From the NCBI GenBank assembly GCA_009829735.1, contig CM020619.1:32126685-32190684 (forward strand): a DNA stretch of 64,000 nt, written 5' to 3'. Each line of letters starts with the position of its first letter. Within the stretch, counting starts at the first letter, position 1. Both the position numbers and the translations under genes were made by a program. Below the pieces are notes generated by a model. The model was given only the letters and a program-made list of their open reading frames with translations, searched no databases and was not told the DNA's origin. This stretch comes from Pyropia yezoensis (lineage: Eukaryota; Rhodophyta; Bangiophyceae; Bangiales; Bangiaceae). Below are positions 35,701 through 47,126 of this stretch, in pieces.

Positions 35701-35901
35701 CCCTGCCCAGGGGAAGGGTGGCAACGAATGTCGCCCCCCCGTCCCCTTCTGCCCCCCTCCCCCCCCTCGGTCGCCAGAGGGGGATGGGGGGGGGCGGCCA
35801 GTCGGCCGCCCCCGTCTCCCCCACCCCCTCGCAGCCCACCTCCCGCCCTGCCCCCTGTGGCCACAGACACGGGACGACCCCCTCCATGCGCGCGCCACTG
35901 G
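32737..35901. other. Intergenic between SRP72 (3') and bZIP (5'); no assignable gene
   Basis: Upstream of the bZIP start is a GC-rich leader, then an AT-richer stretch at 33690-34130. 34200-35900 is GC-rich and open in several frames on both strands. A minus-strand segment near 34260-34180 (PTDFETSARGLRASLATYI) and another near 35440-35400 (LLDMLANLHVGVMAAAL) look protein-like, but I could not join them into a supported gene. Poly-G lies at 35050-35071. Confidence 0.4.
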
Positions 35902-38544
35902 CTAGCGCTTTCCGCCCCGCTTCTTCTTCGCCTTGGCGCCCTTGGGCCGGCCCCCCGCCGCCGCCGCCCCCGCTGGTGGCACGCCCGCCGCCCCACCGGC
36001 CGCCGTCGTGCCCGACTTGTCGAGCGCCGCGGCCGCCCGCTCCGCGGCGGCACCGTCTGCGCCCTGCGCGCCGCCACGACCGACGTCGTCGGCGCGGCGG
36101 GTTGACCGGCGGAGGCGCTTCTTGTTGGCCGCCCGCAGCCGCAGCGGCACCCACCGCTCGGGGTCGGGGGGGGGGTCGCCGGGGGTGTAGCCACGCGGCA
36201 GCCGCGGCTTGCGCTTCTTCTTCTTTGGCGCCGTCGTCGCCGTCGCGGCGTCGCCCCCGCCGGGGGGGGGGGCACCGCCTGGCGGGGGGGCCCCCGCCGA
36301 CGGAGGAGGCACCGGCTTGACCCGCCGCGTCCGACGCCGCGACAGGGGCGCCGACGCGGCCGCCGGGCGCGGCAGTGTCGGCGGCGGCGCCGCCTCAAGG
36401 GCATCCACCGCCGCGGCGGGAAGGGCGGGCAGCGGCGGCAGTGACGCGGCGACCGCCGCCGCCTCGGCCGGCGCCGCGTCGGCGGTGGCCACCACCAGCG
36501 CCGCGGCGGCCATCACGTCCTCCGCCGCAGCCGCCGCCGCGCCGCCCCCCCCCGCGAGGGCGGTGCGGAGGGCCGCGGCAGCGTTGCCGTGTCGGCCCGC
36601 CGCGAGCCACACCCCCGCCTCGGACCGTGCCAGCGCCGCCGCGTCGTCGGCCGCCGTCGCGCCGCCCCCCCCCGCGACCAGGCCAGCACGGAGAGCGGCG
36701 ACTGCATCGGCAGGCGCGCCCGCCCGCTCGTACAGCGCCGACGCGGTGAGCGCCGCGGCGGGGCTGTCGGGAAACGCGGCGGTCAGAGCGGCCGCCGCGA
36801 CGGCGGGGCGGCCAGCGGCTACGTGGAGCGTCGCGAGCCCCCCGCGCGACGCGGCCGTCGGCGGGTCAAGCCCGTCGAGGTAGGCAACGGCCGCGTCAAC
36901 GCCGGCGGCGGAGGCACCTGCAGCACCCGCGGCACCCGCCGCATCGGTGCCAGCCTGCGGCTGCTGCCCCTCGCGGGCGGCAAGGAGCCATGCGGTGAGG
37001 AGCGCCTGGTCCGGCACCGCCGCCGCCGCGTCGGCCGCCGCGCGGTCCGCGTCGGCCCACCGGCGGGCGGCCGCGAGCAGTACCGCCCGGTTGGTGGCGG
37101 CGGCCACCCGCTGGGCGGGCGTCAGCTTGCGCACCGCCGACTTGTTGGCGCTCGACTTGAGCCGCCGCAGCGTGTCCGCATCCAAGGCGGGCGGTCGGGG
37201 GGCGCCGCCACCACCGACCGCAGCCGTCGCCGCCACGGCGGCCGACGCCGCCACCCGGCAGACGACCAGGTTGTTCATCGCGACAGCGAGCGTGGCGGCG
37301 TCAGTGTGACGCCCCCGCACCACCGCCGACAGGGTGGCCAGCGCCGCGCTGACGCCCGCATCTGCCCCGTCCCCCCCACCGCCGTCCCCGTCTGTGCCGA
37401 TGACACGCATGGCCGCCACGTACGCCCGCTGCACGCGCAGCGGCGCGAGCTTGGTGGCCAGCCCCGCGGGCTCCCCGCTGCCCACCGCCGCGGCCCCGCC
37501 GGCGTCGTCACCGCCGTCACCCCCCACAAGCCCCTCACCATCTTCCCCGCCAGCGTCAACGTCCCCGTTGGCGTTGGCCTCGGCGTCGGCGTCGGCGTCG
37601 GTTTCCTGGGCCTCCCAGGAGGCCACAATGGCCGCCTCGGCCGCGTCAAGCCGGTCGGTCGCGTCAGCCCACGCCCGCCGGGACACCGCGTCGGCGGCCG
37701 CGTTGAACGCGGCCGCCCCCCCAGGCGCCCCCTTGGCCGCCGCGACCACCGCCGCCGCCGACGCGGGCGACAGGGGCGGCCCGCCGCCGCCATCGCCGCC
37801 GTCGCCGCCCACCAGGGAACGGGCGGCCAGATAGTTGGCGACCAGGTCGGCCACGGCATCGTCAGCGTCCCGCCGCGCGGCGTCCCCCCCCCCCGTGTCA
37901 CCACCAGCCGCACCCGTGGCGGCAGGCACCACCCCCACCGCCGCGCCCACCCGCGCAGAGAGGGTGCGGAGGAGCGACGGCGCGCGGAGGAGACCAGCTC
38001 CCGCCACGGCAGGGGCGGCACCGCCTCCCCCCTCCCCTCCCCCCCCACCCCCCCCGGGGGCGGCCACCCCCCCCCCCCCACGGGACGCCGCCGCCGCGTC
38101 GCCGCCGCCGTCTGCGGCGGTCGCGTCGTTCAGCAGCGTCGCGTAGGCGGCGGCAGCCGCCGCATAGTCGCCGCCCCGAAAGTGGATCTGCGCGGCCAGG
38201 TGGCGGCCCGCAGCGGCCGCCGCCGCGGGCGGGTGGGCGGCGAGCGCGGCAGCCGCGTCGGCCGGCCGCCGCAGCGCATAGTGGGCATAGGCGGTGAGGT
38301 GGGCGGCGGGGGTGGCCACGCCCGCGGGGGGGGGGGAGGGCAGGGCGGAGAGGGTGGACAGGGCGCCCGACGGGTCGGCGGCGCGCAGCAGCGCCGCGGC
38401 GCGCGCGACACGCAGCGCCGCCGCGGTGGCGGCGGGGGCGGGGGGGGTGGTGGTCGCCGCGAGCCGCGCGTCGACCGCGGCAACGACCGCCGCGTAGTCA
38501 CCGGCGGCAAAGAGGGACGGGATCGAATCCATGGTCGGTGTCAT
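35902..38544 (-). CDS. SRP72: Signal recognition particle subunit SRP72
   Basis: SRP72 binds SRP RNA with SRP68 and helps target secretory proteins to the ER. This single-exon gene encodes 880 aa beginning MTPTMDSIPSLFAAGDYAAVV. Most of its length is helical TPR-like repeats (for example AAALRVARAAALLRAADPSGALSTL, LTAYAHYALRRPADAAAAL and TPAQRVAAATNRAVLLAAARRWADA). Near residues 770-825 is the conserved RNA-binding region: a Lys-rich block (PKKKKRKPRLPRGY) followed by DPERWVPLRLRAANKKR, the family hallmark 'P-x-DPERW-P-R'. A Lys-rich tail ends the protein. It is longer than the usual 670 or so residues because of Ala/Gly insertions. The ATG at 38544 is in place with homologous-looking sequence at once. 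A long open frame on the opposite strand is a composition shadow. Confidence 0.9.
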   Translation of the reverse strand: MTPTMDSIPSLFAAGDYAAVVAAVDARLAATTTPPAPAATAAALRVARAAALLRAADPSGALSTLSALPSPPPAGVATPAAHLTAYAHYALRRPADAAAALAAHPPAAAAAAGRHLAAQIHFRGGDYAAAAAAYATLLNDATAADGGGDAAAASRGGGGVAAPGGGGGGGEGGGGAAPAVAGAGLLRAPSLLRTLSARVGAAVGVVPAATGAAGGDTGGGDAARRDADDAVADLVANYLAARSLVGGDGGDGGGGPPLSPASAAAVVAAAKGAPGGAAAFNAAADAVSRRAWADATDRLDAAEAAIVASWEAQETDADADAEANANGDVDAGGEDGEGLVGGDGGDDAGGAAAVGSGEPAGLATKLAPLRVQRAYVAAMRVIGTDGDGGGGDGADAGVSAALATLSAVVRGRHTDAATLAVAMNNLVVCRVAASAAVAATAAVGGGGAPRPPALDADTLRRLKSSANKSAVRKLTPAQRVAAATNRAVLLAAARRWADADRAAADAAAAVPDQALLTAWLLAAREGQQPQAGTDAAGAAGAAGASAAGVDAAVAYLDGLDPPTAASRGGLATLHVAAGRPAVAAAALTAAFPDSPAAALTASALYERAGAPADAVAALRAGLVAGGGGATAADDAAALARSEAGVWLAAGRHGNAAAALRTALAGGGGAAAAAAEDVMAAAALVVATADAAPAEAAAVAASLPPLPALPAAAVDALEAAPPPTLPRPAAASAPLSRRRTRRVKPVPPPSAGAPPPGGAPPPGGGDAATATTAPKKKKRKPRLPRGYTPGDPPPDPERWVPLRLRAANKKRLRRSTRRADDVGRGGAQGADGAAAERAAAALDKSGTTAAGGAAGVPPAGAAAAGGRPKGAKAKKKRGGKR

Positions 38545-39064
38545 TGGGGAAGGGGGTGAAGAGAGGATGAGTGGTGGGGGGGGGACGGGGGAGGGAAGAA
38601 AGGGCGACGGCCGCTCCGCGGGTCGCCCGGGCTGACAATGACGGTGGCCGTCGAGGAGGCCGGGAGGACGGCGCGCTGCGTGACGCCCTTGCCGGCGATT
38701 GCGGTGGGTGAATCAACCTGACAAGAGATAACGCCGAAACTTGGTGAGTGAGCAAGCAAACAATACTTGTTTCAGGCGGTAAATATCATCCCCGATGCCC
38801 AGCGACGGAGTCATCTCCAGAGCCTCTTTTGCTGTCGTTGCCATCTGCAGCGGGAGCGGAAAGACACCGTTGTTGCGTTCTTCCCCCGCGCGTTCACCAC
38901 CCATCCCCACCACGACGATACACACGCCCAACCTCATGGCCAACACTTCCCTCCCTCTTTGTCTTGTTCGCCACCCGACAAAGACCCTATGCAACGCACG
39001 AATCCCAACAAAAGAACGGAGAAACAATGTAGATTGGCTGCGCCAAGGAGCCCCTCACACCCCG
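38545..39064. other. Intergenic, 5' of SRP72
   Basis: Moderate GC. On the minus strand an acceptor-like pyrimidine tract ending CTGCAG (38845-38862) precedes an ATG frame of about 43 codons (38844-38713, MATTAKEALEMTPSLGIG). It could be a 3' exon of the small membrane protein gene or a leader ORF of SRP72. Evidence is too thin to call. Confidence 0.35.
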
Positions 39065-39628
39065 TCACCTGCCACCCCCCCACTCGCCGCCCTTCCATCC
39101 TCCAACGTCTCCCCTCCCCTCACTCACTCCCCCCCCCTCTTTTGACGCGTCGGCCTCCCTCCGCGACGCCGCGTCGGCCTCCCCCCACGCCGCCGTGTTG
39201 GCCTCCCCCTCCGCCGCCGTGCCGGCATCCGCGGCGGCCACCGCCGCCGCCGATGCCTCGACCTGCTGCCGGCGTGCGACTGCCAGCGCCGCTCGCAGTG
39301 CCTCGACCCGCTCCCGCTGTGCCGCCGCAGCGCGGTAGCCGAGCGCGTAGTCCACCGCCGAGCCCGCCATAAACAGCCCCAGCAGCGGGCCCATGGAGCG
39401 TGTCCGCACGCACACGGGCACCGCCACCGCCACGGCCGCGGCAGTGGCCCAGTATGAAGAGAGCATCGTCTCGCCAAGGGCCGACCGCTCCGCCGCGAGC
39501 TCCGCCGCGAGGGCCGCGTGGGGCGGGGGAGGCGGAAGGGCGCTGTGTGGTGGGGGAGGGGAGGGGGAGCAACCGGAGGCAGGGGGGGAGGAGTAGGCGT
39601 CCGCGTCGGGTGCATTCTCAGACGCCAT
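39065..39628 (-). CDS. Small two-pass membrane protein, unknown function
   Basis: An ATG frame of 187 aa. After a Pro/Ser-rich start, residues 57-74 (SYWATAAAVAVAVPVCV) and 79-98 (MGPLLGLFMAGSAVDYALGY) form two adjacent hydrophobic segments joined by a short basic loop (RTRS). That suggests a hairpin in a membrane with both termini on one side. A coiled-coil-like Arg/Ala/Glu helix (QRERVEALRAALAVARRQQ) follows, then an Ala/Glu-rich low-complexity tail. Overlapping frames are also open, but this one alone has alternating amphipathic and hydrophobic structure. The tail may be interrupted by an intron. Small mitochondrial or plastid membrane proteins have this layout. No family is assigned. Confidence 0.55.
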   Translation of the reverse strand: MASENAPDADAYSSPPASGCSPSPPPPHSALPPPPPHAALAAELAAERSALGETMLSSYWATAAAVAVAVPVCVRTRSMGPLLGLFMAGSAVDYALGYRAAAAQRERVEALRAALAVARRQQVEASAAAVAAADAGTAAEGEANTAAWGEADAASRREADASKEGGGVSEGRGDVGGWKGGEWGGGR

Positions 39629-41347
39629 GATGGCCTAGTGGGGCAAAATCCAGAAGCCGGCAGGAGGGGGGGAGCGCGGGGGCGAGGCGGGGTGCCGGCA
39701 GGCGGCCGCCACGTCGTCTTCGCGACGACCGCGGCATCGACGGTGATGCCACGAGGCAGAACGCGGCGTTTTCGACTTGTCGTCCATGGTGACATTACAC
39801 TGTACTTCACGACTATCCCAGAACTCGCCCGATGTGGCCGCCGAAATGAATGCTTTGCCAAAATCAATGCCAGTGAACCTGTTAATAATTTACACTCACC
39901 GAGTACGACGTTGGCTCCTTCCGAAGTGGCGGCGCCCTCCCACAACCTCCCGAAGAACGGGAGCATCAAGCGCTCCGACTGCACCCCGCCATACGATGAA
40001 CGAGCGGCCATACGGGCACTGCTGGGGCTGTACTGTGCATTCTTTTCAAGACGGTCGACCTGCAGTGTCAGTGGCAGGCGACGCGCCACCCACTGTGCCA
40101 GTACCTCCTGTGAGCGGGCTACGCAAGCCGAACGAGGAGGGTGGTACGTCCACCTGCACACCCTCTACCTTCAATTGAAACCAGGCGCGCGCCCAGCGGT
40201 GCCGTGTCTGTGTGCTCCACTGCCCAACCTGCAGTCTCTCGCATGCGTCGGGAGGGTTGGGCGGCGGTGCCTCACCAGTGGAGAAACACAGATGCCCTGT
40301 CCCTGCGGGAATCTCCTTCATCTGCCAAGAGGTGGCCGAATGCGCAGCAGGAAGAAGTTCGTGTGACCACCAACTGAGGAAGGCGATGCGGCGCAAGGAA
40401 GGCAGCAAGGTGTGAGCATTGTGTCTCTTCGTGCGGAATCGCAAACGGGTAAAGAGCGTAGCCGCTGAGGGGGGGCGGCGGCCACGCCGTAGCAGCCCAA
40501 TGGTGGGGTATCGAGGCGGCTTGAGCTGCCGCGACTGGGGCAGTGTCGACCGACGGTACGACGCCCAGTCAAGGCCGAGGAGCAACCGCCAGACGGCAAT
40601 TTCGGTCGTGAAACGGTTTGCCCAAAGTACTGTACAGTTGTTTAATACCTTCCATCAGAAGCTGATCCACGGTGAGCCTCGATGGAGATGGTGCCATGCT
40701 CTCTCGCAGTCGTGTAAGATAGCCTCTGTCTGTCCGTGACCAATCGGCTGCGATGTCGGGGCTGCCAGACCCGCGCCGGCCGCCAGCCCTTTCTGTCGGC
40801 CACTCTCACGGGGGAGCGCAGCGAGCCCCGCGGTCAGCGATTCGGCAGCACTCATGCGTGACACCCTGCCCAAGGCGCGTTCGCGGCGGATGCCCCGTCA
40901 CGGCCCTGTCCGTCCGCCCGCTGGCCTTGCCGCACGCACCGCCCCCGTCACTACCCTCGCGTGGCACCCGCTGGCGAGCCGAGTGACCGTCAGCGCCACC
41001 CAGTTCAACCACCCGCCCCCGCTTTCCCTTTCCCCCGGCACGCACAGGCTTGTGCTGTCAACGACCACTTCCTTCCTGGCTCCCGCGGCCCGCGCCCGTG
41101 CGTCTATCGCCGCGCCCCGCTTTCTGCTCGTCGCTGTGGTACTCGGTCAGGACGGCGGACCTGTTGAGTGCGTCTGCCTGCCTCTGTGACCACCAGTGCC
41201 GACGACGTTGGCCACATTGCCTTTGCCTTTTCCCTGTCGCCGCTGGCTACCCAAGCCGGGCGGCTCTCTGTACGTGAAGTCACCCCCCCATTCGCCCTCG
41301 CTGTCACCGTCTTTTCTCTCTTCTTGTTCTCCCCTCTGCCGGCCGCT
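39629..41347. other. Intergenic, moderate GC; 5' region of the BAR-like gene
   Basis: Balanced composition with many short open frames. A minus-strand frame (40585-40046) begins LLLGLDWASYRR, faintly reminiscent of retroelement sequence, without further support. 41000-41347 is pyrimidine-rich and likely holds the promoter and leader of the BAR-like gene. No RNA gene was recognised. Confidence 0.45.
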
Positions 41348-42337
41348 ATGGAGGGCCGCCCCTCCAAGCCGACCATCATGTTTGGCGGCGCGTACGCGAA
41401 GGCCAAGCAGCGCGTCCTGAACGCCGTTGGCCGTCGTACCACCCTCACCCGCAACCCGCGGGTGGACTTTATCTCGGGTCGCGTGGATACCATTAAGGCC
41501 AACAAGGCACGAGTGGCGGCACTGGCATCCCGCCTCAAGTCAGAGCTCCACACGGCCAACGCGACTGCGACGGAGCTTAACGATGCGCTGCTGGCGTGTT
41601 GGAAGGCCGAGCTGGGCGAGCGCACCTGGGACGCCGACCGCGGTGTCTACACCCGCACCCTCCACTCAGAGGAGAAGCGATTGGTCGAGGAGACGGCCTC
41701 GGTTGTGGCGGCGGCGGTGGCCAAGGGGGACAGCGTCCTCAAGACCTACACTGACCACCTCGACGACCTGGTGGATAAGCCCCTGACGTTTAACACGCCC
41801 GACGAGGCGGCGCGACTGGAGGCGGTGATGGAAACCAAGGAGGGCTACAAGCTCGTGCGGCAGGCTCATTCGGACGCGATGATTGACGTGGACGGCGTGC
41901 TGGCGGGCGGCGGCGAGCCGTCTGACGCGCTCAAGCGGTCCGCCGAGGAGGCGAAGCGCGCGTACGAAGAGATGAGCGAGCGCCTGTGTGAGCAGGCCCT
42001 CCGCTACGAGGCCATCTACCGGGACGAGCTGGCGCAGCGCGTCGCGGGCCACTTTACCGCCCAGCACCTGTACCTGCGGGCGTTGCCAACGGCGGCGGCG
42101 GGGGTGTACCCCATGATGCGCGGACTGACCATTGACTGGCAGACGCTCCGCGCGACGCGGCGGGCCAACCTTGAGGCCGCCAAGCGGGGGGAGGGGGGGA
42201 TGGGGGCGGGCGACCTCGACGGCGTGACGGTAGCGTCGCTGCCCAAGCCGGGCGGCAGTGGCGGCGGCGGCAGTGGCGCGGGCTCCGCCGCCACCGCCCC
42301 CGACTTGGACGCGGGTGGCAAAAACCCGTTTACGTGA
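41348..42337 (+). CDS. BAR-domain-like protein
   Basis: The ATG at 41348 (GCCGCTATGG context) opens 329 aa. Residues about 20-280 are almost entirely amphipathic helix: KAKQRVLNAVGRRT, RVDTIKANKARVAALASRLKSEL, EEKRLVEETASVVAAAVAKGDSVL, ALKRSAEEAKRAYEEM and RLCEQALRYEAIYRDELA, then HFTAQHLYLRAL. A long coiled helical bundle ending in this H-x2-Q-x-LY pattern is characteristic of amphiphysin/endophilin-type BAR domains, which dimerise and bend membranes in endocytosis or trafficking. The Gly/Ser-rich tail ends in KNPFT and has no SH3 domain. Less biased composition supports real coding. A related helical adaptor is the alternative. The frame is open upstream of this ATG without helix-forming sequence. 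Confidence 0.75.
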   Translation: MEGRPSKPTIMFGGAYAKAKQRVLNAVGRRTTLTRNPRVDFISGRVDTIKANKARVAALASRLKSELHTANATATELNDALLACWKAELGERTWDADRGVYTRTLHSEEKRLVEETASVVAAAVAKGDSVLKTYTDHLDDLVDKPLTFNTPDEAARLEAVMETKEGYKLVRQAHSDAMIDVDGVLAGGGEPSDALKRSAEEAKRAYEEMSERLCEQALRYEAIYRDELAQRVAGHFTAQHLYLRALPTAAAGVYPMMRGLTIDWQTLRATRRANLEAAKRGEGGMGAGDLDGVTVASLPKPGGSGGGGSGAGSAATAPDLDAGGKNPFT

Positions 42338-43230
42338 CGCGGGTTTGGGAGGGAGCAGCAAGTTGTGAGGCGGGGCGCGAAGGGGGGGGGGGGGGGGGGG
42401 GGGGAGGGTTGGGGGGGGGGGGGTAGGTGCGCGGGTAGCTGGGTGAGGATGTTCTGGACACGGCCATCGCGGCGGAGCGGGATTGGCTCGGCTGCACCTG
42501 GGCCGCCGCTGTCACCGTCGCCGCCGGTGGTGGGGGCGAGGGATGGTGGGGAGGCGACCCGCGGCGGCGACCGGTCGAAAGCGCACGACCCCCTGTCAAG
42601 GCGCGGGGGGACTGATGCTCTGCGGCCGACGCCGGGACCGACCTGCCTTGGTGGGGGGGGGGTTTGCTGTGGGTGGGCCATACAACACGAGCCAGGAACG
42701 AAAAGCTGTAGGTGTAGGTCCGTTGGTAACGACCAGAGGGCCGCTCCATTGGGCAGCAGGGTGGGGGGGGAGGGGACGGGGCGCGTCGGGTGGGCAGTGC
42801 CCGTGACCCTTGCCCCTTGGCTGGCGGGTGCCCCTTGTCCCACGGATGGCGGGTGCCCTTAGGCCCACCGCAGGGGTGGGTGCCCCTTGGCTCCTGCCGA
42901 GAGCTACGGGGTGTCGGCGTTAGCTCGACCCCTCCGCGTCCCGGCAGACGATTGGGCGTCGCTCGTACGTGGCCGCGGCCGACAGACCCGGGCTGGTCTA
43001 CAGAAGCGTGCGTCCACCTTCGGGTATGCGGGGCGCCCACCCAGAGGGGCCCCCGCGTTAAGACCCGCGCGTCATGCCACAAGACGGGTTGAAAAAGCGC
43101 GATGAATAAACAAGAGGTAACAACCCAACGCAGCAGAGAGAAGAAAGACATAAAACACGACAACCCAAGCAACCACCACCGTGTGGACCAACGCCCCCAT
43201 TCCCCCCCGCCTCCCCTGCCTCCCCTGCCT
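42338..43230. other. Intergenic between convergent BAR-like and SPX genes
   Basis: Starts with G runs of 23 (42382-42404) and 13 (42411-42423). An imperfect repeat of GGCGGGTGCCC(C)TT-type units lies at about 42795-42890. An AATAAA lies at 43105-43110 on the plus strand. No coding motif. Confidence 0.55.
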
Positions 43231-44857
43231 CTACGTCGGCGGTGGACCACCCGGGTCGACGGCCGCCGCGGCCACCCCACCGCCCCTGTCTGCCGCGGCG
43301 CCCCCCGGCGGCTCCCCACCGCCAGGATCGACCGCCGTTGCCGCCGACGGCGTCGCCCCCGGCGCGGGCCGCGGGACACCCCCGGCACCGTCAGCCGCAC
43401 GGGCCTCATCGGCGCCGGCCGCCCCTCCCGCAGCACCAGCCGCCGCGTCAGGGGCCGCACACATGGCCGGCAGAGCCCCAGCTGGAGCAACCGGCGCAGC
43501 GGGCGCAGCACTTCCCCCCAGGGCCGCCCCCCGCAGCGGTGGGGGCAGGCGCCGGGGGGGGTCGCCAAAGCCGGCCGCCGACGACGAGCGGCGGCGGCCG
43601 TGGCCGCCTCCACCACTACTCGCGGCGGCGGCGGCGGCGGCGGACGCCACCGGCGACACCGCACTGCCTCCCTCTGACATACTACCTGCAGCCGCCGCAG
43701 CCGCCGCGTCGTCGTTCACATCGCCGAACGTGGCCACAGCAGTGACGGCGGTCGCTCCATCGTCTGCTTCCATTGACTGACCCGTTGGCCGCCGCGGCCG
43801 CTGCACCTCCTCCCCCGCCCCCCCCCCCGGCCCCCTGGCCGCCGCCGCCGCCCCCACCGCCGACGGGTCCGCCCCCCCTCCACCACCGCCTCCCACGGGC
43901 GCCAGCAGCGCGTCCAGCTGCGCCACCCGCTCGGCGGTGCGGCCAAGCAGCACCTGCAGGGTGGTGGACTGGAAGAAGGGGGTGGCGAGGACGGCGGTGA
44001 GGTAGGTGTGCCGCAGGGTCCGCCCCGTCTTCTTGTCGTACTTTTTGAGGATCTTGTAAAAGCCCGCATAGTTGACCGCCGCGTAGTTGGCCAGCAGCCG
44101 CAGGTGGGCGGCCAGCGCCTGCAGCCGCGCCCGCAGGGGGCCGCCCCCAGCGGCCGCCGCCGTCCGTGCTGCTGCCGCCGCCGCCGCCAACGCTGGGCTG
44201 TTGGAGACGGCGTTGACGGGGGGCCGTTCCGAGGGGGAGGAGCTCACGGTGGTGGCCCCCGCCGTGCCGCCACCTTCGACGCCACCACCGCTCGCACTCC
44301 CAGCCTCAGTGGCGGCTGCCGACGCGGTGGCAGCGGCTGCTGCAGCGACGGCCACCACCTCGTCTACCTGCACGCTCAGCAGATGAAATAGGATGATGAC
44401 ATCCTCCTCCTGGTTGAGGTAAAAGTCATTCACCTTGTTCACGTCGGACCGGAGGCACGCAAAAAAGGCAGTCGTCGCCATACTTACCCCAGCCCGAGGG
44501 GGGGCGCCTACACCGCCATCCCCGCCGCCACCGTTACCACCGCCGCCACCACAACCACCACCACCACCACCACCACCACCAACACTGACGCCACCAACAC
44601 CAGTGGACGGGGACGCGCCCCCGTCATGGACCCCCCCCCCGCCATCGCCGCCCAGCACCGGCGACAGGCCAGCCGCCTCCCGCTCCACCGACACGGCCGA
44701 GTCCACGTCACTCCCCGTAACCGCCACCCCCCCGCGGCGGACCGGCAGCTCGGCCACATCAGGGGAGGAGAGGCCACTGACGCCGCCACTCGCAACGCCG
44801 CTGCCGCCGCCGCCACTCACCACCCCGCCGTCGACGGCGTCGGTGCCATTGTCGCGG

Positions 44858-44896
<39 letters not shown>

Positions 44897-45066
44897 ATGA
44901 GGCCAACACCGCCACCGCCATAACCGTGACGATCGGGGGAAGAGTCGCCCCCGCGGGGGGGACGGTGCTCAATCAGCTTCTTGAGCTTCTTGTAGCTCAT
45001 AAACATCGGCCGCCACTCGGCGCAGCTGCTGTCCACCGTCTGCCGAAGTGCCTTGCCAAACTTCAT
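43231..45066 (-). CDS. SPX-domain protein (paralogue 1)
   Basis: SPX domains sense cellular phosphate by binding inositol pyrophosphates. The ATG at 45066 gives 611 aa in one exon. The three SPX blocks are all present: MKFGKALRQTVDSSCAEWRPMFMSYKKLKKLI (1-32), FFACLRSDVNKVNDFYLNQEEDVI (about 200-225), and LRLLANYAAVNYAGFYKILKKYDKKTG followed by RHTYLTAVLATPFF (about 317-365). The Lys-rich surface (KKLKK, KILKKYDKKTG) is the ligand-binding cluster. Long Gly/Ser/Ala linkers separate the blocks, so the domain is stretched to about 390 residues instead of about 160. No EXS, MFS, RING or VTC catalytic domain follows; the C-terminal 220 residues are Ala/Gly/Pro-rich. It is closely related to the divergently transcribed gene at 47256. 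Confidence 0.93.
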
Positions 45067-47090
45067 GGTGCCGGCTGTCTGCCTCCCCCACAAGGCATCA
45101 ACACCACCGTTGAAATGAAAAAGAGACCGAAGTGCTACGAGAACAAGAAGCGCGCGCCACCCACGTGCAGCGGGAAAGATAAAAAAGTAAAAGTAAAAAA
45201 CACGGGGTGACCGTCACGGTGGCGGCGCGATAGCCACCGACACTCTCCCTCCCCCCGTCACTCCGCCCTGCCCCCCCCACCCGCACAAAACACCCGGGTG
45301 TCGGCTACGGCAGCCAAACGAGGAGGGGATACCTTACGGGAGGGAAACACAATGAAACCGCGGGCGAGACCGACCGGCTGCGACAGGGGTCGGCGGCGGC
45401 GGCGACGGCGGGCTCCCCCGCGGCCGCAGAGGGTCCGCGACGCCACGACGCCCCCGCGGCACGGAATGCGGCGGACCGAGGCCGCCGTGTGTACCGCCGG
45501 GGGAAAGGAAGGAGAAGGAAGGGGGAATGAAAGGGAGCGGGTGGAAGGCGGGAACGGGAGGAAGGTCCGAGGAGGGGGGGGCGGGGGCGGCGCGGCGGCA
45601 CCGGGGGAAGGAGGCGCGCCGCGGCACGATGATATGGTCGAGCAAGCGCCGTCGGGCGGGAGATGGGGAACGAAAGGGGCGGGCAGCGTTGGGTACACCC
45701 GCTTCCCCCCGCCGCTGCCTGCAGGCGCGCCAGCGTGCGGCCGCGGCGTTCGTTGGGCTGTGGCCCATCGAGGTGCGTCACGGAGCGCCAATAGGGGCCG
45801 ACCCTGCGTTCCCCCGGGCGCAGACGCGGGCGACGATTGGGCAGGCAGACATCATGTCGCCAAACTTATCAGAACGACACGTAGAGCTGCATCAGATTTA
45901 AGTCTTCCGTTCATAATTGGATAGATTTCTCGACCCTGGTTCCGGTGAGGAAAAAAGTCCTACGGGTGTTTCCTCTCTCCCATGGCAGCTGCCGTCCGCA
46001 AGGAAAGGGTGACCAGCCTGCAGCCATCCATCGACGCGAAGTGCAACGAAATCGTCGCTTAACCTTCCCCGACGTGGCAGCTCGACACCCGATCGGCCGA
46101 CCGACGCGGTGGCGCACCGCCGCGCCGTGGGCGATGCGGGGCAGCCGGCACCAGGAGCCCCCCCCCGAGACAAGGCAGAGATGTGGAATCTGTTCAAAGG
46201 TGGTTGAATCTCGCGCGGGGGTGCGCATCTGCCTCACAAGTAATATACAGAAATGTACGTAAACCGGGGAACAGAAACACCACACCCCCATTGCCGGCAC
46301 GCACTGGGCCCCGTCTCGCAGCGCCGCGGGCAGGCTTCGTGGCCAGTGACGGCTCATGGGGGGCCCGCCCCAGAGATGCGAGGCTGACCCGAGAGGCCCC
46401 CGCCGGTTCGCCAGCGGCAGCCAGACGGGTTTCCCCAGTGTCAGAGAGGACCCCTCCCCCCTCCCCATTCCACTCTCGAGCGCACAGCGCAGCGTCATGC
46501 GGTGACACAGCTGCGCCCTGCCACTCGGCTCCCCCCCTGCCCCTCCAATGCGCGATTCCACCTATGACCAGAATCTTTGTTGGTAGGTTCCAGGATTCCC
46601 TCGGCACGGCCGGCCACCCCCTCTGCCTCGTGCGCGTCTGTTGCCACTCCTACTCCTTGCCGCACCCGGCGGGCCGCCCCCACGCGCCACCGCCCCGCGC
46701 GCCTGCGCGCTTGGATGGGTGGTGCCCCTCCGGGCGCTCCGCTGCGCCATCGGCGAGGCCTGCGGGGTGTGCTCGGGTGTGCACTTTAGGCGTTTTTAGT
46801 GCGCTGTGGGGTCTCTCCCTACCTCACACCCGCCGACTGTCGCAGACGGTGGGGGGAAAGCTGTCGCTGCCGCTTGCCACCGCGCCACCCCTCGCGCTCG
46901 CTAGCCGCCGCGGCCGCCCGCCAGTGGGTGGGGCGGCCGCCGCGTCTGGGAGCGTGCCACCCTGTGTGTGGTGCCCTAGGCGGCGGGGCGCGTGGCCGTC
47001 GCCACCGCCATCGCGACCGCCGCTACCGCTGCGCACGCCGCCCACCGCCACACGTCCTGGCCCCTCTGCAGTCTCCCGCCGCGCCCTCCT

Positions 47091-47126
<36 letters not shown>

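Noticed and set aside
36589-38559. 656-codon open frame on the plus strand opposite SRP72
   Set aside because: It is antisense to a well-supported gene, Arg/Gly-rich without motifs, and explained by extreme GC at third positions.
40046-40585. Minus-strand frame starting LLLGLDWASYRR considered as a retroelement protease/RT remnant
   Set aside because: Only one short resemblance and no further motif; unsupported.
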